Shown here in pieces: positions 24,822-36,699 of a DNA stretch of 64,000 nt (the first letter of the stretch is position 1; each line of letters opens with the position of its first letter). The stretch lies in the NCBI GenBank assembly GCA_905221605.1, contig CAJNDS010000047.1, positions 436,001 to 500,000 of the forward strand, read 5' to 3'. This DNA is from Symbiodinium natans (lineage: Eukaryota; Sar; Dinophyceae; Suessiales; Symbiodiniaceae). The notes beneath the pieces were generated by a model. The model did not search any database, was not told the origin of the DNA, and worked only from the letters and a program-made list of their open reading frames with translations. The translations under genes were made by a program, and so were the position numbers.

Positions 24822-26322
24822 CTAGCCCAACTTCCGGCGGCCAAACACCACGGCGTGCTTTTGGCCTGGAGATGATCTTCGGCTGTGCATGTGTTGAGCT
24901 GGATATGTAGGACCTTCAAGAAGGGATGTCGTGTCCAAGGCCTCCGAAAATCCTCCGAATGCCCGCTGGCGGCTGAGACCCCGGCACCTCCCTGACTTCG
25001 GGGCTTTGTGCGTTGAGAAGCTTTGCGACTCCATTGCCGTTGGGGGCATTGGCAGCATAAATGGCGTCTGCTTTGCACGGGTTTCCTGACCAGCTTGAGC
25101 AGTGACACAAGCAGTGACACAAGCAAGCGCAGGGCTTTTAGGAGCAGGGCTCACCTGCAACTTCTTGCCAAGTCTGTCGAAAGCGAGGCTGCCCAGCACC
25201 AAACTGCTTCCAGGACCTTGCACGAGCATGCCCGATGAAAGCCGCTGTAGCATGCCTAAAAGCTCAGTGCGGAACTGCTCCACGTCTGCGTCGAGCTGGC
25301 GGAGCTCATCTACCTCAGCTACGTCCCGGACGTGCCCTGAATCCTGCTTCTTGATGTTTCGCTCGAGCTATGTGCAAGTTTAGGACTAGGGCTCAGGGAT
25401 GTTTCGGAGATGTACATTCTATATATATATATATCTATAATAAGCATAATATGTATATGTATATGTATATATATATATATGAATATATGTATATGCGTAC
25501 AATTTTACGTGTCCATTGTCACGGTGTCACAGCAACGGGTCCATGACCAGCAACTCAACACCTGGGTCGCATGCCGCACGTGCTTTCAGCTCCGGACCTC
25601 GCGAGATGCGCTGTGATCTTCGCAGATGTGAGAAAAAAAAGCGGTTAAGACGGCAGAAATTACAGATGCATTGGGCTTTGGATCTTCTTCTGTGGTGCGG
25701 CGCCCATCTCTTCCAAGTCGTAGATGAAGAGCTTGGGGTACAGCTTCTGAAGGGCTCGGCCTTGAACGGGAAGACTTGAAGACTTGAGTCACTTGTATTC
25801 TTCGGTGCACCTGAGGACTTTGGGCCGAGAGGCTGAAGTCGGCACTGCTTGTTAAGAGCCCATCCTGAACCAGGGATGGCACCCGTAAGATATGCAAGCT
25901 GCCAAATGCACAGCTGTACTGAGCAAGCCATGGCACACCCTTTGTTGAAAAATCTTGGGCCCCCTGTGTGGGCGGTGCGCGCCTCGTCGTAGATAGCCTG
26001 TCGCCTGAGCTTGCTGGAAAGTGTCAAGAATGCAGGCCGGCGCCCCCCCGCCCCCCCACATACTTTACGCGCTGTGGCTGAATTGTCATATCGAATCGCC
26101 GCACGCCACATAAGGCCACAGCTCAAGTGGAACGCCGAAGTAGCGCGCCACATTGTCGCCTCTGAGGCAAGGAACGGCTGCTCACCCCGAAAGCTGGGAG
26201 CTCTGCGTTTGCCAGTAAGACAACGGCGCAAAGTTCCGGCAAATTCGGGTGACCGGATGAAGTCGCCCATTTCGCCCACATCGAACCTGCAGCAACATGA
26301 GGATGAGACACGCAAACCAACC

Positions 26323-26360
<38 letters not shown>

Positions 26361-27130
26361 TGAACTAAGACACAACCCCGCACCGTCTCGCTGTCTTAGA
26401 GCGCGACCAGTCATGCAGGAGTCCCCGTACCTCGACCTCAGGATGCTTCGGTCTGTAACGCCGGATGCGTGCTTCGCATGTGCCTGTACCTTGCGCAGAT
26501 CTGTAGGATACAAGTTCCTCCGGTACTGAACCGCCCGGACTTGCCCCAAGGCAGGGACGCGCAGCATCCGGCTGGACACTGGCGGAGGGGGTCCCGGGGA
26601 AGGCACCTTCAGCACGACGAGAGTGCCACTTTTCAAGCGCTTTTTTCTGGAAGTCTCTGTCTCTCTCGACGCCTTCCTATGATCGATACGGAATGGCCCG
26701 GCGCAAGTGTGGCAGGCTAGAGCGTTGAACCCCTGCATCCTTCCCACCCAAATCACCATCATGTTCCTTACAGCGCTGAGAAACTTCGAGGGGCCCTCTG
26801 GCTGCAAACTAGCGGACGAATTTCCATTCTGTCCCCCCCTTTTCACCTCTCTCGGAGAAGCATCTTTCTGTTGTAGAAGTCTGTGACTAGCAGGGTCTTT
26901 GGAGACCTCCTTGCAGATGAGCGGCTTGTTAGAAAACGGCTGCCCGGCTGCATTACAAACTTTTAGGTGACAATAAGATGCCCAGAGCTTGTTCTGGTTC
27001 AACGTGACAACAAGCCGTGCGGGCCGCCACATCTCACCATGAACTTTGGAGTTGCAGCCTTATGCGAAACCACACCTTCTCCATCTCGGCATCTGCCACC
27101 AAGTCCGCCAGACCACCACCGGTGCCTCCG
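24822..27130 (-). CDS. Multi-exon gene of unknown function, coiled-coil C-terminal part
   Basis: Five exon-like segments share one strand and typical splice signals. They are: 27125-27076 (GLADLVADAEMEK, donor GTGTGG); an exon ending near 26845 (donor GTGAAA); 26571-26490 (donor GTACAG); 26286 to about 26186 (acceptor TGCTGCAG, donor GTGAGC); and one ending near 25665 with KLYPKLFIYDLEEMGAAPQ. The best exon is 25367-25155, 71 codons starting LERNIKKQDSGHVRDVAEVD, with a helical acidic segment and the donor GTGAGC. Codon phase allows two reading frames through the middle exons, so the protein sequence there is unsettled. The end of the gene lies below 25155. I recognise no family. An uninterrupted frame of 501 codons over 25527-27032 also exists, but it crosses a CA repeat and these splice sites, so I do not accept it. 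Confidence 0.5.
25424..25495. repeat. TA-rich microsatellite
   Basis: TATATG/TATATA repeats between exons of the minus-strand gene, presumably intronic. Confidence 0.8.
26323..26360. repeat. CA dinucleotide repeat
   Basis: About 18 CA units just upstream (on the minus strand) of the exon that starts at 26286. On the transcribed strand it is a GT run, inside the intron. Confidence 0.9.
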
Positions 27131-27199
27131 AAGAAAAGAAGAAAATGCAGACTGGCTCCGACTTAGCTGTGACTTAGCTGTGACTTAGCTGCGGCGATC

Positions 27200-28010
27200 G
27201 ACTCATCAAGCTTGGGCGACGAGCCGCGGCTGGCCACTCGCACAGTTCCGGGTGCTGATCCTGCAAAGGAGTAGGCGGTGCTTGCATTCCAAACGTGGAA
27301 CTACTAGTAGGATTCGCCACTTCTCAGCCTGCTGTGAGGGTCTGCACCTCAGAACACGCGGAACGCATCGGAACAGCGCAAAGTCCGCAGAACTCTGCGG
27401 AAGTTTGTGCAGGGTGGCAGACTTCGGGCATCACCACCGCGGCCATTCTGCCATTTCAAGGCGGTGCTGGCCCGGCATGTAGCCCTTTGTGGGAACTTAA
27501 GGCTTGTAGCCTTTGCTTCTGCTCTTACGTAGCTCCCTTAGCTACACAAGTGACGTTCTTGCATCTCGATGCTCAGTACGCCAGGAGGCTTCTAGGATGC
27601 GTCTGAGTCTTCTGTGCCTTGTACTGTGTTCGCAAGCAGGGAACCAAAGATGAGCACATACGTGCGCGCATGAATGTCTTTTTTGGTGAAGGTGAAGGCG
27701 TCGAGTCGAGTGTTGGGGGGGGGGAGAGGGTCTTAAGGCCCTTGGGCAGGGTTTGGGCCAGGGTTTCGGGACCCAAAGCCCAAACCCTGCTCCAATAACC
27801 CTCAAACGGGTGCCTTTATGGGCCCCGTACAAACCGTCCTTTTGTAGTCTATGTTCTGCGGTTGCGTGCGCGCGCGCTTTTAGGGCGCCCCCGCTAAAAT
27901 CGTCCTTGTGTGGTACAAAAGTAGTACTACTACGTGCCTGCGCGGTTGTGCGCACACGCGCGCGCGCGCGTGCGCTCTTAGCCCCCCCCCTCCCCGTTAA
28001 ATCGTAGTAC
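27200..28010. other. No confident gene; short GT/GC alternating tracts
   Basis: Contains CGCGCGCG/CACACGCGCGCG stretches (27869-27880, 27951-27974) and G runs at 27714-27724. Frames are short or low in complexity. Confidence 0.4.
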
Positions 28011-28019
28011 AAATGTAGT

Positions 28020-28460
28020 ACCATGTGGACCGAATTCCGCACGCTCGAATCCTCGCAAATATCCGCTCGAAACCTCGCAAATATCGCAGGGACTGATTCC
28101 GCACGCTCGAAAACCGCGCAAACATCGCAGGGACCGAATTCCGCACGCACGACAACCTAGCAAATGTCCTGGGGACCGAATTCGCCCGAATTCCGCACAC
28201 TCGAAAACCTCGCAAATATCGTGGGGACCGAATTCCGCACGCTCGGAAACCTCGCAAATATCGTGGGCACCGAATTGCGGTCTCAAGAACCACGCTCGAA
28301 AATAGATATCGCGGGGACCCAATTCCGCATGCTGGAAAGCCTCACAAATATCGTGGGAACAACTTCCGCATGCTCGAAAACCTCGCAAATATGGTGGGAA
28401 TGGAAATCCGCACGCATGAAAACCGCGCATGTAACTGTGGTGGGAATCGAATTGAGACAT
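28020..28460. repeat. 45-bp tandem repeat, about nine copies
   Basis: The unit has the core GACCGAATTCCGCACGCTCG followed by AAAACCTCGCAAATATCGTGG. Copies are 38-50 bp long and diverge by point changes and small indels. On the minus strand part of the array stays open as a repeated peptide of about 15 residues (FGPHDICEVFERAE type) within a 214-codon frame (27978-28622). I consider a satellite more likely than a coding repeat, because several copies change length by non-multiples of three. Confidence 0.85.
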
Positions 28461-28679
28461 TGCGCGCCCAAAACGCAAACCCTCAACAAGACCATTCAGG
28501 AAACAATGAGAAGAAACGATCAGAAACCCAAAGAAAGCGCCAAAGCTAACGCCAGCACCCAGGTGCAGCGATTCGGACACTGAATGCCAAAACAGCGATT
28601 CCCAACGACCATGGGCTAGCAATCAGCCAACACGACCAGAATAGAAGCAGAGCGCTAAACAAACTTAGAACTTAGGTGT

Positions 28680-30950
28680 AGGGGTTAAGATGTTGCGCAC
28701 CCAAGGCCACGTAAAAATAGAGTCCGGGGGACTGTGCGCGTGCACTTTTTTTGTGTTTTTACTCTCTCGTACTTGATAACTATCGTTCAATCTTCAGGTG
28801 ATGATCTCTCTCATCTTAATTATGAAATTGCCTTTTCATTATTTGTGCGAGAACATGCTATGCATGAAGTGCTACTACGCTTCATGCCAGGCCTACATGG
28901 AAACAGCTTTTCAGATTAAGTGAGTATCCCAGTGTGTTGGGCTATGGCAAGATATCCGGGTGAGTCTATACCTGGCTGAGTTCGTGAACTAGGAGGACAA
29001 GACGGAGAACTCACTTCGATGAGGCTGTTGGTCGAGTAACAGGTCAAAAACTCAAAGGACCAGAGACACGACCCATCAAGTGCGATCGTCGGAACGGTGT
29101 CGGTCCCCCTCCCAACGACCTACCCTTGCTTCAGCTTTTCTTAGTATCGTCAGAACAACGAATCCTAAAATCGCATATTTGAGCACCGGGAAATGAAGGA
29201 CAGCTATTGGGACAATGGGGACACCCGCCTCACAGGCTCCGATAAGCCAGCATTGGGCTACTCCATGTTTTGAATCTTGACAAGACAATGCTGGCTTTGT
29301 AGTTTGTATGTGTTAATTTATTTTGGCAACTTGTTCTTTCGAATGGCAAAGAATGTTGTTTTATTGGATAAATTGTAGTTTCGCAAGGCAAAGTATTAAT
29401 CAAATGCCATACGGGAAGTCCGCTGAAGTACTTTGTTTTTTATGCATGAATGTACATTATACAAAGCATTCGCCCTATGCGAGTTTAACTACTGCAGCAC
29501 TTAGTATATAGCTGAATATTGACTAAATGAATTCAACTTAGAAGGTTGTTTTTTGTACAACTCAAGTACGCACTAGACACCTTGAGTTTCATAATAATGA
29601 AACCAATGCAGTGAAGTACTAGTTAAAGACTACTGATGCGCGATGCCTGAAAAGAGACAGGCTTTAAAATACACAATTCTCATAGTAAAGTAGTTGTTGC
29701 CTCACAAAGGTCATAGCACAAGTAAATTCACAAACGCAAAAAACATCCCGAAATGCAAGCTTTTCAGGAGAACCTCTGGTGAAGTTTGGATTTGAGGGTT
29801 TTAAAGTCTCTCTAAATAAGTAAAGCAACTGTTTAAGCAAATAACTCTAGTCAACAAACCTGTTTCCAGACAAATATTGCTTCTACTAGGCAAAATATTG
29901 CTCAACCATGCAGTACTCATTACATGTTGATTCGACCAATCTAGCAGTCAGTGAATATTCAATTATTGGGTGAGTACAAGATTTACTAAATATACACAGA
30001 ATATGACATAATGCTCAGTAAATGGTACTTGACTACAGAAAACTAATTCAATTACGTACTAATGAAATACCATTTATATACTATTCGCTTTGACAAGTAC
30101 AATTTACATAGAAAAGCCTTGAAAAGCACAAATTCCTAAGAACCATACCATCCACCCAGTAAAGGCTACAGTACTGAGCATGGGAATGCGGGGTTTGGGG
30201 GCAGAATGCTCAAACGCTTTTTACATGCTACTTGAATATGAAACTAAATTATTCATGTACCCATTAAATACAGTACTCTTTAAGTGTACGATGCACAGAA
30301 AAGTACAATTTGCAAAGAGAAGCGTAGAAAAGCACAATTTTCTTAGAGAGAAGGGGGGCTCAGGCAGTACGGAAAAGCACAAAAAAGCCACAAACGCACA
30401 AAAACACACAAAAAGCTAAAATTAGCAAAAAGAACATGAAAGCCAAACAAATATATTTCAGGATTCTCCACAATATTCTCACGGAAAACCTAGAAACGAC
30501 AATATTTCAGGACTTTCCACCAAATCTGTACGGAAAACCAAAAAAACCAAAAAAAACAAAAAAAACAAAAAAACCAATTTTCAGGGACTCTTCGAAATTA
30601 GGCCATCTGCTGGAAGAGTCCTGAAATATTGGTTTTTTTGGTTCTTTTGGTTTTTTTGGTTTTTTTGGTCTTTTGGTTTTTTGGGTTTTTTGATTTTCCG
30701 TACGGATTTTCCGTACGGTTTTGGTGGAGAGTCATGAAATACTGTTCTTCTTTAGTTTTTTTGTTATCCGTGGGACTGGAGAGTCTAGAAATATTGTTGT
30801 TACTTGGGTTTTTTTGGTTCTTCAACAGCGACAAAAGGCAGAGAAAGTGCACGCCCACAGTCCCCCGTTTTGTAAAAATAACCCGAATACTCGGCAACAC
30901 ATTTCAGAACTGAGACTTTGTGTGGGATTCGGGCGTGATGTTGCCCAGAA
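28680..30950. other. AT-rich island without genes
   Basis: Base composition shifts sharply to AT-rich compared with both flanks, and no frame above about 80 codons exists. Short motifs such as AAAGTAC and CAGTAC recur. The right part contains a large palindrome (next entry). It may be a mobile element or an old insertion; I see no coding remnant. Confidence 0.6.
30460..30790. repeat. Imperfect palindrome with A/T-rich arms
   Basis: The left arm (30503-30565) reads TATTTCAGGACTTTCC, ACCAAA and TACGGAAAACC, then CCAAAAAA units. The right arm (30640-30745) has the inverse: TTTTTTGG units, GTACGGTTTTGGTGGA, then GAGTCATGAAATA. The loop (30566-30640) carries a smaller inverted pair around TCCTGAAATATTGG. 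The right arm also holds CCGTACGGATTTTCCGTACGG. A structure like this fits a miniature inverted-repeat element. Confidence 0.7.
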
Positions 30951-31699
30951 TGACACAAACCAGGGATAGGGAGCTCGATTTGAGGGTCCACGAGCTGCAT
31001 TTGTGGACAAGTTGCTCAAACTCCCGAGTGGGAAGGCTACCAGGAACAGTGACAAGTCAAGCGAGAGGCAAGGCTGTTGAAGGCGAGTTAAGCTCAACGC
31101 AATCCCAAGAAGCTACGGAATTACAAAGGCATTGTAAAATCTTGACAAAGCACATGCCGAACGCCAAAGGAATGCAACTGCTTGCGAAGACGCTCGGCAA
31201 CGGACCAGGGCATGTTTTGGCTGCCGACAAGGTAGCGACTTGATGCACACCATTGCAGCACGTCTATTGTCGTTGATGGCTTCCCAAAAGTAGCAGCAAC
31301 AACGTAATCTGCAAACATATCCGGAAATGTTCCGGCATCTGCGACGGTACGGTTCATCGCGAAGCTTCGCTCGCCGATTGGCGGAAAAGCATAATGCACA
31401 AGTATGCGGCAATTCCGAAGTGCACAAACCTGAGCGACAGGAAAAAGCCAGCAGCTAGAAGACAAACGCCGCTTCCACATTGTGGTCTAAGGGCAGCGCT
31501 CGACCAGAACCCCAGCCATGTCTGGCATCTGCCCGCTCCAGACGTCCCCGACATCCTCCAAAGCCCCAACACACTTTTGGGGTCCAGGGCCCATGAAATT
31601 CGGTCGCCAGAATCGCTAAAACCCGAATTGAAGAGCAACTTTGGCGGCCAGCAGTGGCCTTCCATATCTGGCAGCTGAGGCAGTAGAAAACCTGCCATT

Positions 31700-32990
31700 T
31701 GTCCATGGAGTCCCCGAGGCTTTTAAGAGTCGAATGCCGAGGCGCCGCAACTCCGAGTGACACGGGCGCAGAGACTTCGCCGAATCCAGCCAGCGACACG
31801 ACGAGCATGAGCAGCCCGATCACGGCCAAGAAGACGTGCCACAGGCAACGGAAGATGACACTCTCCTGGACATGTATTCTGGACATCGCTGCGAACGGGA
31901 AAGGAATAGCGGCATGTGCTAGCAGCGAGCCATGTCCAGAATGCATGGGATGCCGTGCAAGAGCCGGTTCTGACCTTTGTCGTAAACAGTCCTTGTCCGA
32001 CAGCCGGGGATCCAGGAGGAGCCGCGCGGGCCACATCGTCCACGTCACTCGCAGCCTGCTCATCTTGCGGTGTACTGCGGCTTATCACAGCAGCAAGTAC
32101 TGGTGTGCCTTGGTGTGTCGCAGGTAAGAAGCTGAACGCGGATGGATAAAAAAGTGGATGCAAGATGAGTGTCAGTATGAAGGGCCTGTAGACACATCCG
32201 ACATTCCAGGCCTTGCATCTTCCTGTAGGCGCTGTTTGTCAGCTGCAGCCTTGGGGAGCAACGCTTGGGCGAGGGCCTCCCTAGCTTCGCATGCCATCGC
32301 ACGTCGCACCATTTGTCGCGCCCTTCCAGGGGCCAGGCTCGCAGCTGCAAGCGGCTTGTCCGGGCGACCGTGGCAGGTGCGTCCGTCGCTGTTGTATCCT
32401 TAATACCATCTCTTAGTATCATCCTGTCCCGCACGCGTTGGTCTGAGGCCACAGCAGCCAGCTCTTGGAATGCGTCCCCGATCGTGGCGCCATCACCCTG
32501 ATGACAAAGCAAACCACACGCAGAACATTGCATAACCTGACCCGCCCTGCCCGCCTTGAGCTGCAAACCCTTCTGCACACGCGCGGCCACGTCACTCTCG
32601 CGCATGAACCGGACCTGTCACCCAAATCCATGTGCCCAGAACAGAACAATATGTTTGAACAGAAGAAGAAGCGGAAGCGTGCCCATGCGGGCCCTCTTCA
32701 AGGCCGTCCGTGAAGCTTCGAAGTCATCCTGAGACTATGGGGGGTAGTCAGAGGGTAGTGATTGGCCGTGGTGCTGGTCACATCTCCAGTCTGCCTCGAA
32801 GAACTTGCTCAGAGGCAGCAGCAAGGCCTTCTGAACAGGTGCTTCTTGCTCAGGAGTTCCGAGAAGTGCTGTACATCGCAGCACGAAAGCAGGTAGAGGC
32901 AAAGTGCTGTCAAGTGCTGCCACAACCCTCTGCCACAACCCTATAAAGGATGCTACGGAAAGCAACAAAGGAACTCGTGCTTCTTGCCCT
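31700..32990 (-). CDS. Multi-exon gene, ARM/HEAT-like helical repeats followed by a membrane segment (tentative)
   Basis: Two exons have matching phase and clean borders. The first, 32497-32407, has acceptor CATCAG, donor GTATTA, and reads IGDAFQELAAVASDQRVRD. The second, 32344-32212, has acceptor TTGCAG, a GC donor, and reads REALAQALLPKAADKQRLQE. Together they give amphipathic helices that resemble armadillo-type repeats, though the match is weak. An exon-like frame at about 32950-32790 (VVAALDSTLPLPAFVLRCTA) lies upstream. Downstream on the same strand, a frame at about 31870-31740 has a hydrophobic segment, LWHVFLAVIGLLMLVVSLAG, which could be a transmembrane exon of this gene or of another. 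Function unknown. Confidence 0.45.
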
Positions 32991-33251
32991 GAGAAATAGT
33001 ACTATCCGTAGGCCGATAGGCGATTCGGATTGGCCCATTCTCCGACTGTCCGCACTTTTCGGCACATACCACGAATATACCCCCTGCACTGCCGTGGGAC
33101 AAGGCCCCAAGGCCTTCGAGGCCGTTAACGGCGAAGTTGTTGTTGGACCAGTGTTGGGTCTACGTTGACGCTGTATTGCATCTACACCCGCCACTTGCAC
33201 TTTCGAGCGAGGCGGCAGGCGTAGCACGAGACGTTAAGAAACACTGAGCGC

Positions 33252-34700
33252 TCAAGCCACGGCTGCCTCCGTGTCATACGAGGTGAAGAGGAACAACAAG
33301 AAGACAATCGCTGGCACAAAGTAAAACACGGCCACCTCCAAAGCTGGGATGTAGAGAGCAACGTGGAGACTGAGTCCTGCAAGTGCCCTGTGACGCCTGG
33401 TGCGCTTCGTGCAGCACGTTGGCAGCCATCAATTTCCTTTGCTATCACTTCATGCAGGCTCTGCAGGCATGGCAGGCATTGTAGATTGTATGCAGCAGTT
33501 GATTTTGGCGCTCATACATCGTGCATTCTGTATCTGTCTTGCTCTCATGTATTCGCACGTTCCGTGAGACAAGCTGCTGAGCACTGCTAGCCAGATCGCC
33601 CAACTTCACCAAATGGAAAGCTTCACGGTGCGCCTCGCCGCGTCTGCGTTGTCACTTGGCAGTCATGACAATCATTGACTCATGACCCTGGCCGCCCACC
33701 AACCAGATGTTGATGATGAAGTGCGGGAAAGCATTCGCAAAACACCAGAGCAGCAAGCGGAAGAGCGAATCCTCAGAACTCAGTACGGCCCTGTGTGCTG
33801 GGATGCCAAAACGATGCTTTCAACGGACCATGCCTGGGAGGGCAAGAGGGGCTCGAAGCTGATGAGCAAGTCGTGTTTCAGGAGCTGGTAGTAGATGCGG
33901 TGGTTCAACACCATCCGCGTCCTTAGGTGAGGAATGGTCGGCCTGCGATCATGTAAAACACAATGGGCTGAGGTGCTCAATCTCCTTCCTAAAGTCTCAG
34001 GAGGTCACGCCACCATCAGGGACACAGCCATGGCCAGCAGCGGAAAGCAGCGGACGTAGGCCTGCAGTGACTGCAGAGACTCCACGCCCGTCTCTCGCAG
34101 CAGATGCGAAGGATCCTTGAAAAAGCACATCCCGGCCTTTGTGTACTCGCAGAAGATGGACGAGTACCACCCGCACCTTCTCGCAGCACGGAATCACACG
34201 TTCAGCTTCGAGGGATGTGAATGCCAAGGCCCAACGGTGCAGAGGCTCTGCGTGTGCTAACGCTTATGCGCTTAGACTCGCCCTGCTAGAGGCCCAGACC
34301 TCAGCGGGTCGCAGCTCATCAGGTTGTCATGAGAGCGTGGCCCTAGCACCTGAGCAAGCCCTAACCACAGCGGAAGCCATCAACGGAAAGAAACACCATA
34401 TGAATCTCCAAGACGGTTCAGACTCAAGATGATCAAGATGGCATAGATGGAAGACGGATGGAAGCTCAAACGGCGCCTGCACCAGGATGAACACCAGCGC
34501 AAAGAGCTGGCGACCTCGTGCTCCAGATGTGGCACAAGCTCGCCGGGGCAAACCCTCCAATCTCCTCTCAGCTCTGGGCCCACAGACACGCCAGCCTCCA
34601 CGAAGAGGTCCCATGGCTCCCTGGAACAAAGCTGAAAGGCCATTCTGCACCACGAAGTGAAACGGACGGGCGGCGCGAAAGACGGGGCGTGTCTCCACGG
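33252..34700 (-). CDS. Multi-exon membrane-protein gene, unknown family
   Basis: Recognised exons on the minus strand include one ending at 34009 (IFCEYTKAGMCFFKDPSHLL, then LQAYVRCFPLLAMAVSLMVA; donor GTGACC, phase 2). It joins in phase to 33921-33834 (acceptor CCTAAG, MVLNHRIYYQLLKHDLLISF, GC donor). A likely exon at about 33760-33700 reads NAFPHFIINIWLVGG. The last exon, 33376-33252, starts after TTGCAG, has a hydrophobic stretch ALEVAVFYFVPAIVFLLFLF and stops after TSYDTEAAVA. Upstream, about 34590-34400, a frame with LFALVFIL may be the first membrane exon. Several hydrophobic segments point to a multi-pass membrane protein. I do not recognise the family, and the exon between 33834 and 33376 is not fixed. 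Confidence 0.5.
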
Positions 34701-36120
34701 GTTGCTGAAGTCTGCGCTAGCCAGGAGATGGGTTGAGGTATCCCCTCAAAAAAAACCCCGAAGAACTAACAACGCAGGGCGTGAGGAATCCATTCCTCAG
34801 GCTGCGACCCTCGCGTTTCCCACGTCGGGTGTGACTTCACGGCACCATAGCCACGACTGGAGACGCCCTCTGCCTCGCGGTTGGGCACCTCAACAGTTCT
34901 GAACTTCGGACGGGCCGCAGGCCGCAGGCCCTCACCACGCCCTGGGTTTCAGCATTCTCTGAGCCACAGCGCCCCAAGCCATGCTAAGTCCCGCACTGCC
35001 AAGGCCCGCTCCTGTATCGCATTTCAACAGCTACTCACAATGGAGGTCATTGCCCATCACCCCTGCTGAAGATTCTGAAGCAACCCCTCCCATCGTTCAA
35101 CTGCAGCACTGCAGATGAGGTCTGTGGACAACCGCATCTCTAGCGCTACGTTTGCGCGGGCCCCTTGAAAAGTCGTAACGCTTGTGGAAAGGCAGGAAAA
35201 AGAAAAGAATGTACTAAGCCTGAGCAACGAAGAAGAAGAAGCACAAACAAAATAGCCTCATGGGACTGAAATGGGTTGAAGACCCGACGAGAAGTTCACA
35301 CTCTTCTCGGCTACTCGATCCCGCCTCCGCGGCCAGTCGGAAGCGGTAGGGCGGCTGCATTTGGGTCGGGGCCGAAAGAATCGGCTGCAAGGGAACATGA
35401 CGAGATTTCATGACAGCTTGGCACTGGGATGCTACACAGCGCCGAGCGGCTGTCGTTTCCGCACGGCTTAAGTCAAATGGCAGATGCAAACTTTTTTGGC
35501 CCCCCCTTCGCCCTTCGCCTGCAATGTGTCGGAGCAGTCGGCCCCAACTCCAGATCATCAACATGCACTCAACTCTCAACATGCATCAACCACATCATCT
35601 CCAAAGATATGGCGGCAAAGCTCCTGACGGCCGAGCTGCAGCGACCGAAATGCTGCCCTCTTAAGAGGGTACAAAGCAAAGCAGCAAGGCACCTACTTAC
35701 CATAAGAATGCTACTTTCAACCTGATCCCTTTGGCCTCCTCGGCCTGTCGTGCTAGAAAGATCCACGAGGCGCTGGAGGCACCTGCCACTACTGGAGACA
35801 TCGCATGCTACGGTTGCCACAACCTGCCCAAGCGGATCAACCGTGCCTTCTGTATCGAATTCAACTTGGCCAACTTCATCTCTGTCTTCGATCATTGCAA
35901 CGGCCCCGGTCACAGGGCATGTAGTCTCCGTCTCAGCGATGCCAGCCATGCCATTTGTCGAGGCCGGCTCAACCTGGATATCCTCGAGACCCTTGCTCTC
36001 GCATCTTGTTGCTTTTATCGCCCCGGTGGTGGTCGTCGCTGCCTTTGGCAGCGCCGGCGCATGTGGCGGCGCTTCGGGCAGGCTGTCCACGAGCGCTTGC
36101 GGCCGGCACAAGTTTCCCGG
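34700..36120. other. Region between genes; one minus frame of unknown status
   Basis: A minus frame from 36150 to 35569 (193 codons, with an acidic middle such as VGQVEFDTEGTVDPLGQVVA) overlaps the presumed end of the helicase gene in another frame. It could be an alternative helicase C-terminus or a separate small gene. A minus frame at 35214-35582 ends in a hydrophobic stretch (LFCLCFFFFVAQA). Neither is convincing alone. Confidence 0.3.
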
Positions 36121-36128
36121 GCAAGCGA

Positions 36129-36699
36129 TCACGGAGGTCGCAGCAGCCACAGCTCTTCCACCTCACGCAGATACCAGCAAGCACCAAGCAGAAGCATGCA
36201 CACAATGCAAGTGCGGTACGTGCTGCCAGTGAAAATTTCAAGTCTGCAGAACAAGGAGCTCAAAGCCCCTGTCTCGAAGAGAAAGCGAGATGGCTCGGCG
36301 GCCTCGAAACATGGGCCACCGCGTGCCACAAGTCTGCAAGCTTTAGGTCATCGGGTAATCGGGCAACTGAGGGACATCAAGGCAAAAAGCACGACACCAG
36401 GCCCAAAACACGGTCGAAAAAAAGCGAGCAACTCAACAGCAACTCTTCCGCCATGCACAAGTGGCGTTTTCTCCCGCACCTGTCCGGAGTCATGACGCAG
36501 CGAGAAAGACAGCACCTCGACACGGCCAAGGCGCATGCAGCCACATCCGGAGTTTTCTGGGGTGCAGGTGCTGTAACTGTAGGTGTTCGAACGCACGGAC
36601 CTGAATCGCATCCCTGAGCTATCAGAAACTGAAATCACTGAGATCAGAATCCGAGATGCAAGGTGGTCCCTGGCGCGCGTCATCGCGACGTAGAAGAGC
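36129..36699 (-). other. Helicase exons: end of motif VI and C-terminus
   Basis: 36699-36660 (acceptor GACCTAG, then G in phase 2, GC donor) reads LFYVAMTRARDHL, the second half of motif VI with the conserved Arg. 36515-36480 (acceptor GTCGAG, donor GTGCGG) reads VLSFSLRHDSGQ. 36302 to about 36267 (acceptor TTCGAG) reads AAEPSRFLFET, the usual PSRFL segment after motif VI in this family. These three exons join in frame. A possible last exon is 36161-36129. Confidence 0.85.

Noticed and set aside
25527-27032. 501-codon minus open frame
   Set aside because: It crosses a CA repeat and several good acceptor/donor pairs, and its composition is not protein-like over much of its length. A spliced gene explains the region better.
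28020-28460. Possible CRISPR-like array
   Set aside because: The units are contiguous and diverged, without unique spacers, in a eukaryotic setting; it is a satellite.
35731-36495. 254-codon plus open frame
   Set aside because: It is Arg/Cys/Ser-rich, opposite to helicase exons at 36302-36267 and 36515-36480, and has no family features.
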